Assembly: GCA_047967505.1 (NCBI GenBank)
Contig: CM106539.1
Source: Dipteris shenzhenensis
Lineage: Eukaryota; Polypodiophyta; Polypodiopsida; Gleicheniales
Strand: one strand, 5' to 3'
DNA length: 64,000 nt
Shown here one piece after another: positions 20,800 to 33,039 of this stretch. The notes beneath the pieces were generated by a model. It had not been told where the DNA came from and did not search any database. It saw only the letters and a list, made by a program, of their open reading frames with translations. The number at the start of each line of letters is the position of its first letter. Position 1 is the stretch's first letter. The translations under genes and the position numbers were made by a program.

Positions 20800-23700
20800 T
20801 TAAAAACAAAAGCTTCGATTAATTAAATCATTAGTATGCACCTGCTCACAGTGCTCAGGAAGAACAAAAGTATCACTTTCATCGGTCCAAAGTTTGGTGG
20901 AGTCTATTGCAAAGAAACTTTGAATCGATGCGTTCCACGCAAAAATGTCATCCATATGACCATAATGCACTATACTTTTTGGACTGTAAAAGAGCATTAT
21001 TAAAGCAATGAAGATGCATCTATTTTATAGCGTATATTGCCACAAATAATTACTTAATTACGTCAAGAGGTAAGAAACTTACATGCATCATACATGCAGA
21101 TGATAACTCTCACTCACGCTCGTTTATTGTCTCTCCATCACGTTCGGCTTTACGTAGAGCTAGTTGTAGCGAATCAAGTGACATGTGAGTGGGGAGAAGA
21201 GCCAGATCTCGTGGATATGGTTGCGATCACCTGTACATTACTCTAAATCTCGTCCTTGCATTTATTATTTCTGCTTTGGCTATGTCATATCTCTCAATCC
21301 ACTTCTGCATCTCCTTGCTATTGAGGATACAAAACTTATTGAATTTCTCCATTTGCTCTTCGCTCACTTTCTTTCAATCCCTTTTCCTTGGGGAACCTCG
21401 CCAACGATGCGATCATCATCCTTGTTATGCCAAGCTTGCGGCATATCGGGATCTGTGGATGCAAGAAACTCCATGATATATACTAATGACTCTTGCACAA
21501 GCCATCCCTCTGTCATGCTTGCTTCTGGTCTTGCTCTTTGTCTTAAAAATCCCTTCAAAGTTTTCATAAACCGCTCGAGAAAAAACATCCACCGACTATG
21601 AACGGTACCTGCAATAGCCACCTCATCAACTATGTGCACAAGCAAGTGGACTTGAGTTGTCATAATGCTCAAGGGAAAGTGCTTCTCAAGCAAGCATACG
21701 GATTTGATGGATTCTACCCTAGCCTTCTTGATGCTCGATATGGAGATCTCTTTTTGAGATATCCACTTATTTCACATGCCCATGTAAGATATTTTCATAA
21801 TCAGTCTACAGATTATTCAGCTTAAATTGAAGAAAATGCAATCAATGTGATTTGATAGTAAGCATACCTCACAATACCACTGATCTTGAATATAGCATTT
21901 CTAACATCTTCTTGTAAGCACCCTTTAATTGTAATTGGGAGGATGAACTATCAAAGCAACAAAGAAGTCATGTCAACAATATAACATAATCATAATTACC
22001 GCATCACGATTATCTGTACACTAATTCTATAGCTTAGAATACTTGTAAGACCTTGTGCCAATCATGGGACTTGAGCCCACTAAGCTTATTGTCCTTTGAA
22101 AATGCTCCTTTCAAGCAATGCATGTACCCTGTCGATGTTTAAAAAGAGGCAATGTCTGCCTTGACCGCTGCCTCCTCCCTCGTAGAGAGGATCCACGTTG
22201 CTTTCAGGAGGACAACTTTTCCCGAAGCATGCACTTGGGGCCACAAACAAGACATCCTATTCATAGCACGCAAGTCTTCTCGCACTCCTCTCGAGTCTTT
22301 GGAACCAACCAAGTGTGCCCAACTAGTAGCCCCCACATTCTTGAAGATATGCATGGGATCCAAGAGATGATTGATTTGTAACTGACCCCAATAAGGAAGC
22401 TCGTGAAAGATCGATAGCCTCTTCATACCAGGAGGAGGTTCCTCTTCATTCGCCCTCCAAGCTTGAATCCAATCACTTGCCTTCAAATATGATGGTGGTG
22501 GATCAAGCTAACTCCACATGCGAGATGGTCCAACAGAAGGTATCGAGCATGACCTTCATAAACATTTTCCTCATATGTTTGGAGTATCGTGCAAGCGATT
22601 TCAAACCTGGTCCACAAATAGGAAAAGCATGGTACCCACTTGTAACAAGTCCTGCACGCATGCATGAATGTGTTAGTATAAGACATGCGTGCGAAAGAGA
22701 GTCATAAAGGCATAATCCTATATTATACATGTAGAGACACAACCACGTACCTACGCACTCTCCATATCTTGGGTAGTCATGCATGGTCCACATCAAGACA
22801 CCCCTGACCAAAATATCATTGGTATGTCTAGGAGCTCTGGAAATATCAAAGACCCGCACTCCTCTCCATAATATCTGTAACTCCTCTATCAAAGGTGCCA
22901 TGTACACGTCCATATTTTTTGCCTTGTACTTCCCTAGCACAAGTAGTGCAAGCATGAGGTGTCCCTTTTTTATTGTTAGCCATGGTGGGATATTGTAATT
23001 CACCATGACTATGGGCCATGTCGACCAAGATGTTGAGCATAACCCGAAAGGATTCACGCCGTCCATGGCGAGCCCAAGATGTAAGTTGCGTGGCTCCCTC
23101 GCAAAGTCCGGCCATTGATTGTCTATGTGCTTCCAAGCTACACAATCTGCGGGAATCGTCAATGTGTCATCCGTGGACCGATGAGATGCATGCCATGTCA
23201 TCAACTCCACTATGGATTTGCATCGGAACATGTGTTGTATTCTTGCAATGATCGGAAAGTGTCTCAAGACCTTTACAAGTATCTGCTCACCCTGCAAGTC
23301 ATCTCTATATCGTTGTTCTCTACATTTCAAACAACTAGCCAGATCTCCATGCTCACGACGAAAGAGAATACAGTCATTACGGCAAGCATGGATGGTATCA
23401 TAATCTATATCCACCGTTGTTAGCATCTTCTTTGCTTCATCTCTTGATGCAGGCATGGTATTTGGTGTAGGCAACATCTTCTAGAGCAACCTATCACAAC
23501 TCAAACATACATAGTCTTCGAATCATGATAATTCGGTACACTAATCTATACATGATGATTCTCAAAACAAACAATATCCAAATAATGAGTCAAATTAATG
23601 CAAGAGCTAACCTCATTAAGGCCGAGACACTTGTATTCGACCACCCATACTTTACTTGCAGATTCAAGATTGAGAGACAAGCACGTAGTTTAGACATCCT

Positions 23701-23900
23701 AGCAGCCTCGTACAACTGTGTTGATTGCAACTCTCGCATTTTGACCTCAGACTCTGACATCACGTGTACATGGGATGTAGTGCCCCTAAAAATAGAATCC
23801 ATCATGTCGACCATACTCTCGTCATCATCTGGGAGACTATAGTCTTGCTCAAAGTGTGAAGGTATATGCGTACCCTCATCAGCCTCCTCATCCTGTTTTA
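20800..23900 (-). pseudogene. CACTA TNP2-type transposase, damaged
   Basis: Reading the minus strand from about 23900 down: an acidic N-terminus; YEAARMSKLRACLSILNLQ with the GWSN word (23814-23590); the transposase_21 core in the 23477-22503 frame (MLPTPNTMPASRDEAKKML, CRNDCILFRRE, SWSTWPIVMVNYNIPPWL); LPYWGQLQINHLLDPMHI with the KNVG word (22486-22139); the DUF4218 region (VHLLVHIVDEVAIAGTVHSR, RARPEASMTEG; 21693-21364); and a DUF4216-like end (DTFVLPEHCEQV; 20997-20800). This is the standard TNP2 order. One intron is clear: 22750-22652 (GTACGT...TGCAG), joining YGECVG to LVTSGYHAF. A frameshift lies near 22490 and there are stops between 22140 and 21700, so I call it broken unless more introns exist. 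Confidence 0.88.
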
Positions 23901-23959
23901 AGATTTCGTGTAAATATAAGATCTTGTCTCAAGGTTTTGTATCATAATGGTATCCAATA

Positions 23960-24690
23960 TTAAGCATAAGAGAAAAAGAGAGAAAGCTTCCTCTTATGCA
24001 TGAGCATAAGCATATGTCTCCTTCTATGCATAAGCATAAGCATGAGCATATGTCTCCTTCTCTTATGCTCATGCATAAGCATAAGCATAAGCATGAGCAT
24101 ATGTCTCCTTCTCTTATGCTTATGCTTATGCATGAGCATATGTCTCCCTCTTTCAATATCTTTTCCTCTTTTCCTCTCTCTTTCCCCCCCTCTTTCCTCT
24201 CTTTCAATCTCTTTTTCTCTCTTTTTCTTTTATACTTAAGCTTTCTCTCTTTTTCTTTATGCTTATATGCTTATGCATGAGCATAAGCATATGCTTTGTT
24301 TCCTTTCCCTCTTCTTCCTCTTATGCATAAGCATATGTCGCCTTCTCTTATGCTCATGCATAAGCATAAGCATAAGCATGAGCATATGTCTCCTTCTCCT
24401 TTCCTTCTTTCAATCTCTTTTTTCCCTCTTCCTCCTTTCCTTCTCTCATGAGCATGTCTCATTTTCCTCTTTTCCTCTCTCTTTCTCCCCCTCTTTCAAT
24501 CTCTTTTCATAAGCATATGTATTTGCCTATGCTTAAGCTTTCTCTCTTTTTCTTTTATGCTCATATGCTCATGCATAAGCATAAGCATAAGCATAAGCAT
24601 GAGCATGAGCATAAGCTTTCTCCCCCTCTTCCCCCTCTTTCGATCATAAGCATATATATTTGCCTATGCCTATGCCTATGCTTATGTTTG
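23960..24690 (+). repeat. Low-complexity ATGCATAAGCATAAGC / CTCTTTC field between the two CACTA genes
   Basis: Hexamer-like repeats (GCATAA, GCATGA, with ATATGTCTCCTTCT spacers) alternate with CTTTCTCTC runs. Four to five blocks of the same compound unit are visible, at about 24000, 24050, 24330, 24560 and 24640. The short frames through it are translations of the simple repeat. It sits where the two divergent CACTA genes would start, so it may be or overlie their shared promoter. Confidence 0.75.
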
Positions 24691-24730
24691 TTTTTTGTTT
24701 TTTGTTTTTGTGTTTGTGTCTACGTTAGAC

Positions 24731-26244
24731 ATGGGATCATGTCGCACGTCCAACGAGTATGAACAGCCTCGTAGGAGGAGACATCACGATCTCTATGCTC
24801 CAAAGGACTTTGATTCCTCTCAGGCGACACCTCAGGAGCCTACCCCTATGACTACCCCTGGCCCGACTCCTCTCGGACGTAGCACTGTGACTACCCCTCG
24901 CGGAACTCCTTTGCTAGCAGCCCATGGCTTTGTCAGGAGTCCCGACGAGTTTGTAGCACAGATGACCGATGAGGAGGCAACGAGATTCTTCTCTCTGCTA
25001 TCTCAGAGGACCTCAGCAATTCCCTCTCCTACACTGACAGCTGGACCTACTGCCCAGCCATCCCCTCATGCCCCTTCGACTGAGGGGTCATCACCTATGC
25101 ATGCCTATCGTAAGGGAAGGAAGAGTAGGAGGGGCCGCTTATGTTGTGCTGACTCGGGAGATGTAGACGAGTCAACACACACATTCCTACAGGTCTCCAC
25201 TTGGTCTTGAGACACAATATCAGTCAGGTCCCTTGCCCTCTCCTAATCCCACTGAGCGAAGTGCTCGCACAGCTTCCACTCGCTCTGACTCTGCCACTAC
25301 CATGAGTCCTCCTTACCTAGTTGAGGACCTCTCCTATCAAATCACGGCTGTCAGAGAGATAATAGAAGATAGAAAGGGCAAAGCAATGATGGACACCATG
25401 AGGCGGTTGATGAGCCACCACTTCAAGAGTGGCATTGCTACTGATAGGCAGTATCAAGATGACCAAAAGAAGCAGCGGTCATCGATGAATTAAAACAAAA
25501 ATACCCTAACCCACCAAATTGGGAGTTCAATGAGAATTATATGCGAGAGCACATGGGTTTGGTCTTGAAGCATCGTAGATCAACCTTGCATACTTCCAGC
25601 ACAAAGGGGATGGCTAAACCCAGCTGGGCAGACAAAGCTGATTGGAAGTTCTTCAAGAAGTAGAATAGGGACCATCCCGAAATGTTCGAGGGTTAGAGGA
25701 GGGCTGCGAGGAGACGGCTGGACACCATAGGTACTTTGCACTTTGGTGCAGGTGGACGGTTGGCGTTCGAGGCAACCGTGGTAAGGCTACTTCTTCTCAT
25801 TTAATGTATTGTTCTGTTTGTTTTACTACATATTACATGCACTTTATCTAACTCTCGTAAATTGGATCCATAGCAAGTTGCGATGGGTCATCTTCCTACA
25901 AATGCAGAGATGTGACGTGCGTTTCGCATAGGAACAAAGCCGTGGTTTATTGAGCAGAAGGCAATGGGAGCAACGGTCGATTGGGCTGAGGTGGCTACTC
26001 ACACGGTATAAGTCTACTCCTACTTGTAATCTCACTTTTTAAATTATTTTATTCTTTAAGTTCCAATCTAATTTTCAATTAATATGGTTTCACTCTTAGG
26101 GTCAAAGCTCGAGCGTCCCATCATCAGAGGCGAGTGATCACGAAGGCCAAGGATCAGGAACACCTGACGAGGGTCAGGGAATAGGCGCAGCTCACGAGGA
26201 CCAAGGATTAGGCCAGCAAGACGAGGACGACGACAACGATTCGA

Positions 26245-26251
<7 letters not shown>
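24731..26251 (+). pseudogene. Second CACTA gene, plus strand (TNPA/ORF2-like), damaged
   Basis: The first frame starts at ATG 24731 (MGSCRTSNEYEQPRRRRHHD) and runs Pro/Thr-rich to 25210. A frameshift near 25190 leads into ERSARTASTRSDSATTMSPP, and another near 25485 into YPNPPNWEFNENYMREHMGL and SWADKADWKFFKK. A GT-AG intron probably spans about 25780-25873, and another removes the sequence before GQSSSVPSSEASDHEGQ (26101). The acidic tail ends DEDDDNDSNE. A plus-strand partner gene facing away from TNP2 is usual in plant CACTA elements and encodes a DNA-binding accessory protein. Two frameshifts and internal stops suggest it is dead. Confidence 0.65.

Positions 26252-26292
<41 letters not shown>
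26248..26292 (+). repeat. (AGT)n microsatellite
   Basis: About 14 uninterrupted AGT units directly after the last codon of the CACTA plus-strand gene. The repeat itself supplies the in-frame TAG stop. Confidence 0.95.
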
Positions 26293-26587
26293 TTGCATAT
26301 ACTTCGCCATGTATATCATTTTGTATATCGGCTCATTTGAGCAATTTTGTATCACCCTTTTCGAAAGGGTAATTTTGTAACAAACAATGTTGTACATCTT
26401 CGACATGTATATGCTTTTGTTGCTCGATCATTTCATTTGAGCGAATTTGTATCACCCTTTTCGCAAGGGAAATTTTGTAATAAAAAATTTTTTTTTGTAA
26501 TTACAAAAAAAAAAAACATTAGTGGGGTAAAACAGGGCTTGCTATGGCCCTGTTTAGCCTCACTAATGCCTTTTTTTTAGTTCTGTT

Positions 26588-26660
26588 AATCGTCGCTATA
26601 TAGCAACATTTACCAGTGTCACTATATAGCGACGCTTTATAGCAACCGTTCTTTTCCGAC
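26588..26660. repeat. CACTA 3' subterminal palindromic repeats
   Basis: CGTCGCTATATAGCAAC and GTGTCACTATATAGCGACG match the palindrome set at 19913-20035 at the other end, confirming that both ends belong to one element. Confidence 0.85.
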
Positions 26661-26764
26661 GCTTATAATGACGTTAATAACAATGTTTGCACCCGTTTTT
26701 TAAAAAAAATAGTGTAAAAACGTCGGTATTTTCGTCGAAAAAGGGCCTATGCCTTGTAGTGGGT

Positions 26765-29109
26765 GTAAGTTGAATCTAATAGGTCCATAGGAGCATTCCA
26801 TGATTTTCTCAAGGGAACGTATAGTGTAACTTCATCCTACAATCAAGCTGGAGCATATTGCTTTGACATTGACAAAGAAGATCCATATTTCTTGTAGGAA
26901 TGTTGTATCTCTCCTTTGTATTCCTCATTTCTTTTCTATCACTTTTTTGAAAGTGGAAGAATATGGTACACATATCTATCTTCTATGGTGGGATAGATGA
27001 AAGCTTGCAAGATTACCATGTTTCATTTAAGTACCAAATAAGTGGATTAAGGTGATACCTATTTTCATGGACCAATTCATAATCACATAATATACATGAT
27101 GAATGAGGACAATGAAGATAATTTAAAAATTACAATAAAATTCAAGAGCAAACTTACATGAATAGGGTATGACCCAAAGATTTTGTCCATCTTTAGCACA
27201 ACAAAAATGATAAGAAATGTCATCCCTCCTATTTGGATATCAGCTTGACTCTTTGTTGCTCTACCCAATCCCTTGCTTAATGGACGTTTGAAATTGGATC
27301 TCCTAAACTCCTCCATTTAGACACCGATTTAGAGAACAACTTATGCTACCGGAAATGCATCTCTCCTTGCTTCTTGATGCCCATTCTCAAGAAAAGTGTA
27401 TGGAAGTAGCGGAAAGTGTGTGGAGGCTATACTAGGTAAAGTGAGGATCATGTCAATCTTTAAAATTTTATAACTTCTTGCAAGGAAAGTGTGGAAGTGG
27501 AGGAAACCACCTTTCTCAATATCTCCCCTCTTTGTTGGCCCCCTTGAGTGAAGAGACATGTTCAACAAGTGCCCCAAATAAATGAAAGGACTTGACCAAT
27601 CGAATGAAAACCAAGCCTAGCAAATTATGAGGAAAAATCAAACAATGCATGACATGATTGGTCCTTACTCTAACATCTCTCGGACAATGGCATTTAGTAA
27701 CAAAAAAAAGGGTCATCAATTTCTTGAAATGAATGAGTTCAAAAATGTATGGCCTGATGTTGACAAAGTGCAAAGTAAAATGGTTAAGTTTTACAACATG
27801 ACAATGGAAGAGTGTAATGGCACTTTGGGGTTTGTGTTGAAGATGGATGAGACACAATTGGTAAAAGGACACAAGTTGGAAAGGGTCAACATCACCTTGA
27901 TGAACAAATCTTTACAACATGTGCATGGAGAGGAGGGTGTTCCTGAGTACTTTCTAGTCCAATTAGAGAATCAGATATGGTGGGTAGCTGCATTTGAGAC
28001 ACCAAAAGAGTACCATGGCACTTTAAGATATCTAGGTCATCTTGACATTTTTTCATAATGAACTTACACCCCTGATTTAGTGATTATAAACATTAATAAT
28101 ATGGATGTCTGGGTCATCTTGACATTTTTCCTAAAATGAAATTACACCCTTGATTTAGATATGTGGGTTCTCCATAATATGGGTATATGGGTCATCTTGA
28201 CATTTCTCCTTAAAATGGGGCCTAATGGTATGCCCTTGGCCTCCATCTGAGCAATTGGTCTAGATGGTGTTAATAGAGACCGCATCTCTAACCTTCTCCC
28301 CTCCAAAAATGCTTTTGATGGTGGGAAAGAAAATTTTGTTTTATCTTTTAGAACTCCTTGTTTCATGTCATAATGCCCACAAGATTTGTCTAGAAAGATT
28401 TGTGCTCAATGGTTCCATTAGGGTGTCTTCATCCCTATGTTTTTCCAACTCCCAAAGAGATGTCATGGACATACCACTGAATCCAACCAAGACTACTCTA
28501 CTCGACTTAAATCAAAAGATTGGCATATTCGCTCTTTCCTAGTAGGATTGCCAAAAAGTCTTGGTGGATATTCACAGACTCACCATTCTTTTTAAAACTT
28601 AGATAAAATGAACTAACACCCTTGATTTAGAGATTATAAACTTTAATAATAGAGAACTCTACTCAATCATTGAGATCTAATAGCAAGTAAACACTCAAGG
28701 ACATGGAAGATACTTTAATAATAGAGAACTCTACTCAATCATTGAGATCTAATAGTAAGTAAACACTTAAGGACATGGAAGAATAGCATCTCCACTTTAT
28801 TTCTTCATAGATATCTTAGCCTCTAACCTTACATAGACAATTTATCTCACTAATTTCAACTATGACCACTGTGTTTATTCTCCATAAAGTATCTTTGTAT
28901 ATAGGGATCCTCTAGATCAGCCACTGCCAGGAGAGTTTTTTAGAGTTTGGAGAGGATGTCCTTTCTTCTCTGAGTCTCCTCAAGGTTGAGGTGGCATTTT
29001 CAACCTCCTCCTGGGTTTTTTATTAGCTCCTTTTGAGCTATTTTTTTCCCTCATGCATTGCTCGATGAGGACCTTGATTTTGTCCATGTCGATAGCAATC
29101 CCATGTTGT
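26765..29109. other. Unassigned region with one open frame and small tandem repeats
   Basis: A plus-strand frame at 27627-28058 (listed separately) is the only candidate gene. Between 28035 and 28215 the words GGGTCATCTTGACATTTTT and TTACACCC(C/T)TGATTTAG recur about every 80 bp. At 28640-28784 a 72-bp unit (CTTTAATAATAGAGAACTC...GGACATGGAAGA) is present twice in tandem. Nothing else is recognised. Confidence 0.5.
27627..28058 (+). CDS. Hypothetical protein, 143 aa
   Basis: An uninterrupted ATG-to-stop frame with protein-like composition, beginning MRKNQTMHDMIGPYSNISRT. It has mixed charged and hydrophobic residues and no repeats, signal peptide or membrane segment. Words such as NQIWWVAAFETPKEYHG do not match a family I know. 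It lies in repeat-rich DNA, so it may be a leftover transposon frame. It could equally be one exon of a longer gene, but I found no convincing partner exons. Confidence 0.3.
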   Translation: MRKNQTMHDMIGPYSNISRTMAFSNKKKGHQFLEMNEFKNVWPDVDKVQSKMVKFYNMTMEECNGTLGFVLKMDETQLVKGHKLERVNITLMNKSLQHVHGEEGVPEYFLVQLENQIWWVAAFETPKEYHGTLRYLGHLDIFS

Positions 29110-29594
29110 GTGGTCTTGATGGTGACTCACGTGTTGTGGGGATGTTGAAGAGATGCCAATGGAGCCTCCACTCCAAGCTACTCCTTGTGAGAGCAATGCA
29201 AGGCATGAGCCATCTACATGTGTCACACTCAAGCGGCCTCTAGATTTTTGCAATGTGTTTCCATGAGAGAAAGAGGGAAGGGGGAGAGGGGAGAAGAGAG
29301 GGGAGAAGGGAGGGAGAAGGAGAAGGGAAGAGGAGAGTGAAGGGGGATGGAGTGACAAATGCAAGGGCACTACAATGGAAACAAGGGAGCACCCAAAACC
29401 CTCTTGGAAGAGAAGAGGGAGCTTGTATTCAAGCTTGTGCAAACAACAATTGTTGACTTTGGCCTTTTATACATGTCACCTTTTGAAGGGAGGGCCAACC
29501 CTTTTCCTTTTAGCACTCTCCCTCTCTTTACATAAAAAGGTTCTTGGGCTCATAGGGTGCCAAGGTATATTGCTATTCTTTCCATCTCTCCCTA
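29110..29594 (-). mobile_element. LTR copy, minus orientation
   Basis: Shares TGTGGTCTTGATGGTGACTC, GTGGGGATGTTGAAGAGATG, a GGGGAGAGGGGAGAAG-rich tract, GGCCTTTTATACATGTCACC and TTCTTTCCATCTCTCCCTAC with 37809-38309. On the minus strand TATAAAAGGCC (29463-29470) would be the LTR promoter and the LTR would end in CACA. It lacks the 12-bp duplication AGGTATACATG found in the other copy. Confidence 0.8.
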
Positions 29595-30323
29595 CTTGAT
29601 TGACCAGAGCTATACGAGGTAGTGGAGGTTGAGGGCCCAATATGGGTGGTGGTAATGGAGCCAACTAAGTCATGTACTGGCTTGAACTAGCCAAAGGGCT
29701 ACCTTGTTTATTCATAGGATTAGGCGAAGCCGTTAGGGCTAATGGGGGTCTCATTTGATACATGGGTTGGGAAAGGAACCTCGAATATCGACATTGGGAG
29801 GTATCGTGGTTTCCCCACCTATGGCAGTGTGTGCACTAGAGTGCCGGCCTTGCCCTCAGACGTGGACACTCATTGGAGGGCATTGCATACCCCACACTAG
29901 ACGTTGTCTCTCCATGGAAACATGTGGGGGTTGCTTGGTGCCTCATTGGAGGTTCCTGACCTCCACTGTTGGCTTAGCTGATTTAGCAAATTGGAGGCTA
30001 GCTCACTCATATCCAAGCCCTTGGGCTCGTTGGTCTCCTTCTTGATCATTTCTACACTGGAAGACCTAATTGATGGAGCTATTTCTCTGAGGGATATGGG
30101 GTTTTATCCACATTTTCCTTGTCCATCATGTTGTCACTTATACAAATGGCTACCGCTAAAGATTCTTCCCGTGTAGTATTTCACAATACACTAGTCACAC
30201 CCTACCCTGTCTATGTGTGCTTTGTGGATGTATTTTCACTTGATTTTCAGTTCAAGCTACCTCTTTCCATCGTTTGTCAATAGATAAGCCTCATTTCGCC
30301 TCTCTCCTTTCCATTTTCCAGGC

Positions 30324-32762
30324 ATGGCTAACATTCCTATGTTCTGTGGTCAGGTTGAAGAAAATCCAAATGAGTGTCTTGTGGCCTTCAAGTGCCGTTG
30401 TGTTTCTCTCAACTTTCTTACCGAAGATAGATGGCTATTGGTTCTTCCCACATTTCTAGAGGGTTTGGCTCAAGTGTGGTACGAGAAGCAGGCCGAAGAT
30501 GTTCGCCAAAGTTGGCCGAGGTTGACAGCAACTATGATCGAGTATTTCAGCAAAAAAGAGGAGTCGGAGAATGTGTACTTGCAGGTGGCAAACCTGAAGC
30601 AGTCAAAAGGTAAGATGGCATGTCGATATGTGGATCAAGCGATCGTGCTCCTGGACCGTTTAATTACCACACAGGAGGACAATGCCGAATTTCGAGTTGA
30701 AATGACTCAACATGTGCTGGGCTATCTTGTAGCAGGAGTAAGTGATGAATTCTGCCTCAAGCTTAAATGGGAGAATCCAGAAACCATGGTGCTAGCACAT
30801 GAGATTGCTCAAAAGTTTGATAAAGTTCAATCTAACCCCGCTTCAAAAAAGACAATTGTCCCTCGGCAACCCCCTCAATTCTCGCAACAACAACCTGGAG
30901 GTCCAACTGAGGGGCATACCCCGACCCCCATTAGGGATGTATCCACCACCTCCACCTAAAATGTATGGTCCTCCCTTAGGTGCTTACCCTCAACAAGGTG
31001 TATATCCTCACCCTCCACCCAGAAGATTTTCCCAGCCTCGCCCACGAGTCCCCCTCCTTCCTACTCCCCCGATCCCTCCTGCTAAAGAACCCGGAGTCAA
31101 TGACGTAGCCAAGGCCCCTAGCCAAGGCCCTGAATGATCTTCGGCTTGAGATGGTGGGCATAAAAAATCAAGCCAATTGCCCTCCAAGAGAACGTGCCAA
31201 TGTTGTGTGCTACGAGTGCCACCAGAAGGGTCATTATTGCATGGAATGTTCCAATATTCCAAGGGTGAATCTTCTAAGTGAATCAAGCACCGAGGATTCT
31301 AACATAGAGATCCTTGACCTCGGGAAAAGAAGTTGTATGATCTTGGACCCCTCTCTAAACCGTGGATCGGGCCACCCTAGGAAGAAGGTGTCCTTCTCAG
31401 AGCCCTCAGATACTAAGATGACAGACCCACCAATAGAGAAGACTAAAAGATCTCGCAGGAGTAAGTGGTTGATCTCGCAGGAGTAAGTGGTTGCCCTCAG
31501 ATTTTCCCATTGGGTCGGGGCAAGAGGACTATTCGGTCATTCAAGACCTTGCTCATCGGTCTTTGAGCATCACACTTCCTCAACTAATAGCATTAAGCCC
31601 TCAAGTGAGACGTGAGCTGCAGTAAGGGCTCTCAACAAGGAGGAGCAAGAAAAAGGGAAAGGTACGAGAGGTTTCTTCTATCTCTAAAGAAATTGATCGA
31701 CACCCGCATATAGTAGATGTCATCATAGATAATTGCCGTGTCAAAAGTGTGTGTGTCGATGGGGGAGCTGCATGTAATATCATGGTGCCCCGTATCATGA
31801 AGAAATTGAATTTGAAATGCATAAGGCATTCCTTCACTCGAATCAAGGTAGTAGATGGTTGACGACTCGCCACCCTGGGAGTCATTGAGGATTTGCCCAT
31901 CACTGTCAATGGGTTGACCACCATCGTCAATTTCTATGTAGTGGACATTGAAGATACATGCAGGAGTTACCCAGCCATACTCGAGAGACCGTGGTTGAGA
32001 AAGAGTGATGCAGTCGGCTATTGGAAGACAGGATACGTGTCTTTTGGTGCTTCAAAGGAGAAGATCCCAGTGCAACCAGGTGCCACTGAATCAAAAGAAG
32101 AAGAGGAGCAAGACAATGATACTCTCTCATCCTCAGTGTCTGAATCAATGGAAGAATTAGACGGGGGGGAGGAGTTCTCAGAGGAGGAAGTTTACATGAT
32201 GGGGGTGTCTCTGACCCCACCACCTGCAGAAAAGGTAATAGCTAGTCCTCAACAGCTTGAATCTATGCTTTCCCTAGACCTTACTCCAAGTGAGAAAGAT
32301 GAGTTCCTAGAAATGTTCAAAGATTTCCTTGACCTCTTCGCAACTAGCTACCACCACCTTCGCCATGTGACTGCCATAGAGCACAAGATAGGATTGAAGC
32401 CTGATGCGAAGCCAGTGGCTCAGAAGTATCAGAGATTAGGGCCCCTATAGACCGATGCTTTGCACTTAGAGTTGTAGAAACTTGTAGAAGTTGGGTTTAT
32501 TGTTTTGGTTCACAATACTAAATGGGTTTCACAAGTGGTAGTCACCCCAAAGAAAAACAATAAGTGGCGGTTTTGCATCGATTATAAGAAACTCAATGTG
32601 GCCACCAAGAGGGACCATCATCCTCTGCCCTTTCAAGACCTCATTCTTGAGAAGGTAAGTGGTCATGAGATGTATACTTTCTGTGATGGTTACTTCGGGT
32701 TTTATCAAATCAGAATTGTTGAGGAGGATGTGCTTAAAACCAAATGGAGCCCAATTAACTAG
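30324..32762 (+). pseudogene. Ty3/gypsy gag-protease-RT (5' half of the polyprotein), broken and truncated
   Basis: Gag starts MANIPMFCGQVEENPNECLV and has the retrotransposon gag pattern (LTEDRWLLVLP..LEGLAQVWYE). A Pro-rich linker in another frame follows, then a CCHC knuckle (CYECHQKGHYCMEC, nt 31208-31249). A retropepsin-like site reads VCVDGGAACNIM (Asp codon 31758), with Gly where Ser/Thr is usual. The RT N-terminus follows (HKIGLKPDAKPVAQKYQRL, WRFCIDYKKLNVATKRDHHP, FCDGYFGFYQIRI; to 32760). Stops near 30957, 31136, 31485 and 32448 and frame changes break it. RT ends abruptly before the YxDD motif. It lies opposite in strand to the flanking LTRs, so it is a separate, nested or captured piece. 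Confidence 0.8.
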
Positions 32763-33035
32763 TTGTATGAGGTAAAGTAGAATGACAAGGAATCCCTTAG
32801 GGATTACATAGCCAGGATTATGCACCTCAATGCCCATTTGTGAACTGTAAAAGTAGATGAGCGATGAACGACTGTTGCCTCGCTTCCTCATCAGATTGGC
32901 AGACCCAAAGTTGCATGACCACCTAATGGTGATGAATCCTACCTCCTTCGATCTATGCAGCAAGCTCATAAACAATCTTAAAATGACCAACCCTCATGAT
33001 ATTGCATCCATCTTTACAAGCGAGGGTTAGAGACG
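32762..33035 (+). pseudogene. Second gypsy-type gag fragment joined to the truncated RT
   Basis: Directly after the RT break the plus strand reads NDKESLRDYIARIMHLNAHL, then, with frame changes, CLASLPHQIGRPK. The ESLRDYIARF-type phrase is a hallmark of plant gypsy gag. Its position after RT cannot come from one element, so 32762 is a junction between two elements. Confidence 0.6.
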
Positions 33036-33039
33036 TGGC

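Larger units (their letters stand above)
19823..26761 (-). mobile_element. Complete CACTA (En/Spm-type) DNA transposon, 6.94 kb
   Basis: The ends are CACTACTACAC at 19823 and, inverted, CACTACAAGGC ending at 26761. They are flanked by the 3-bp target duplication GGT (19820-19822 and 26762-26764). Three-base duplications and CACTA termini define the superfamily. Subterminal regions at both ends carry copies of the palindrome GTCGCTATATAGCGAC, the expected binding sites for the element's accessory protein. Inside are a TNP2-type transposase on the minus strand and a second, divergent gene on the plus strand, separated by a low-complexity tract. Both genes carry frameshifts or stops, so the element is probably no longer autonomous, though its ends look usable in trans. 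Confidence 0.93.

Noticed and set aside
23996-24762. Frames reading MHEHKHMSPS or SISICLLL repeats
   Set aside because: Direct translation of the GCATAA simple repeat in the CACTA intergenic tract.
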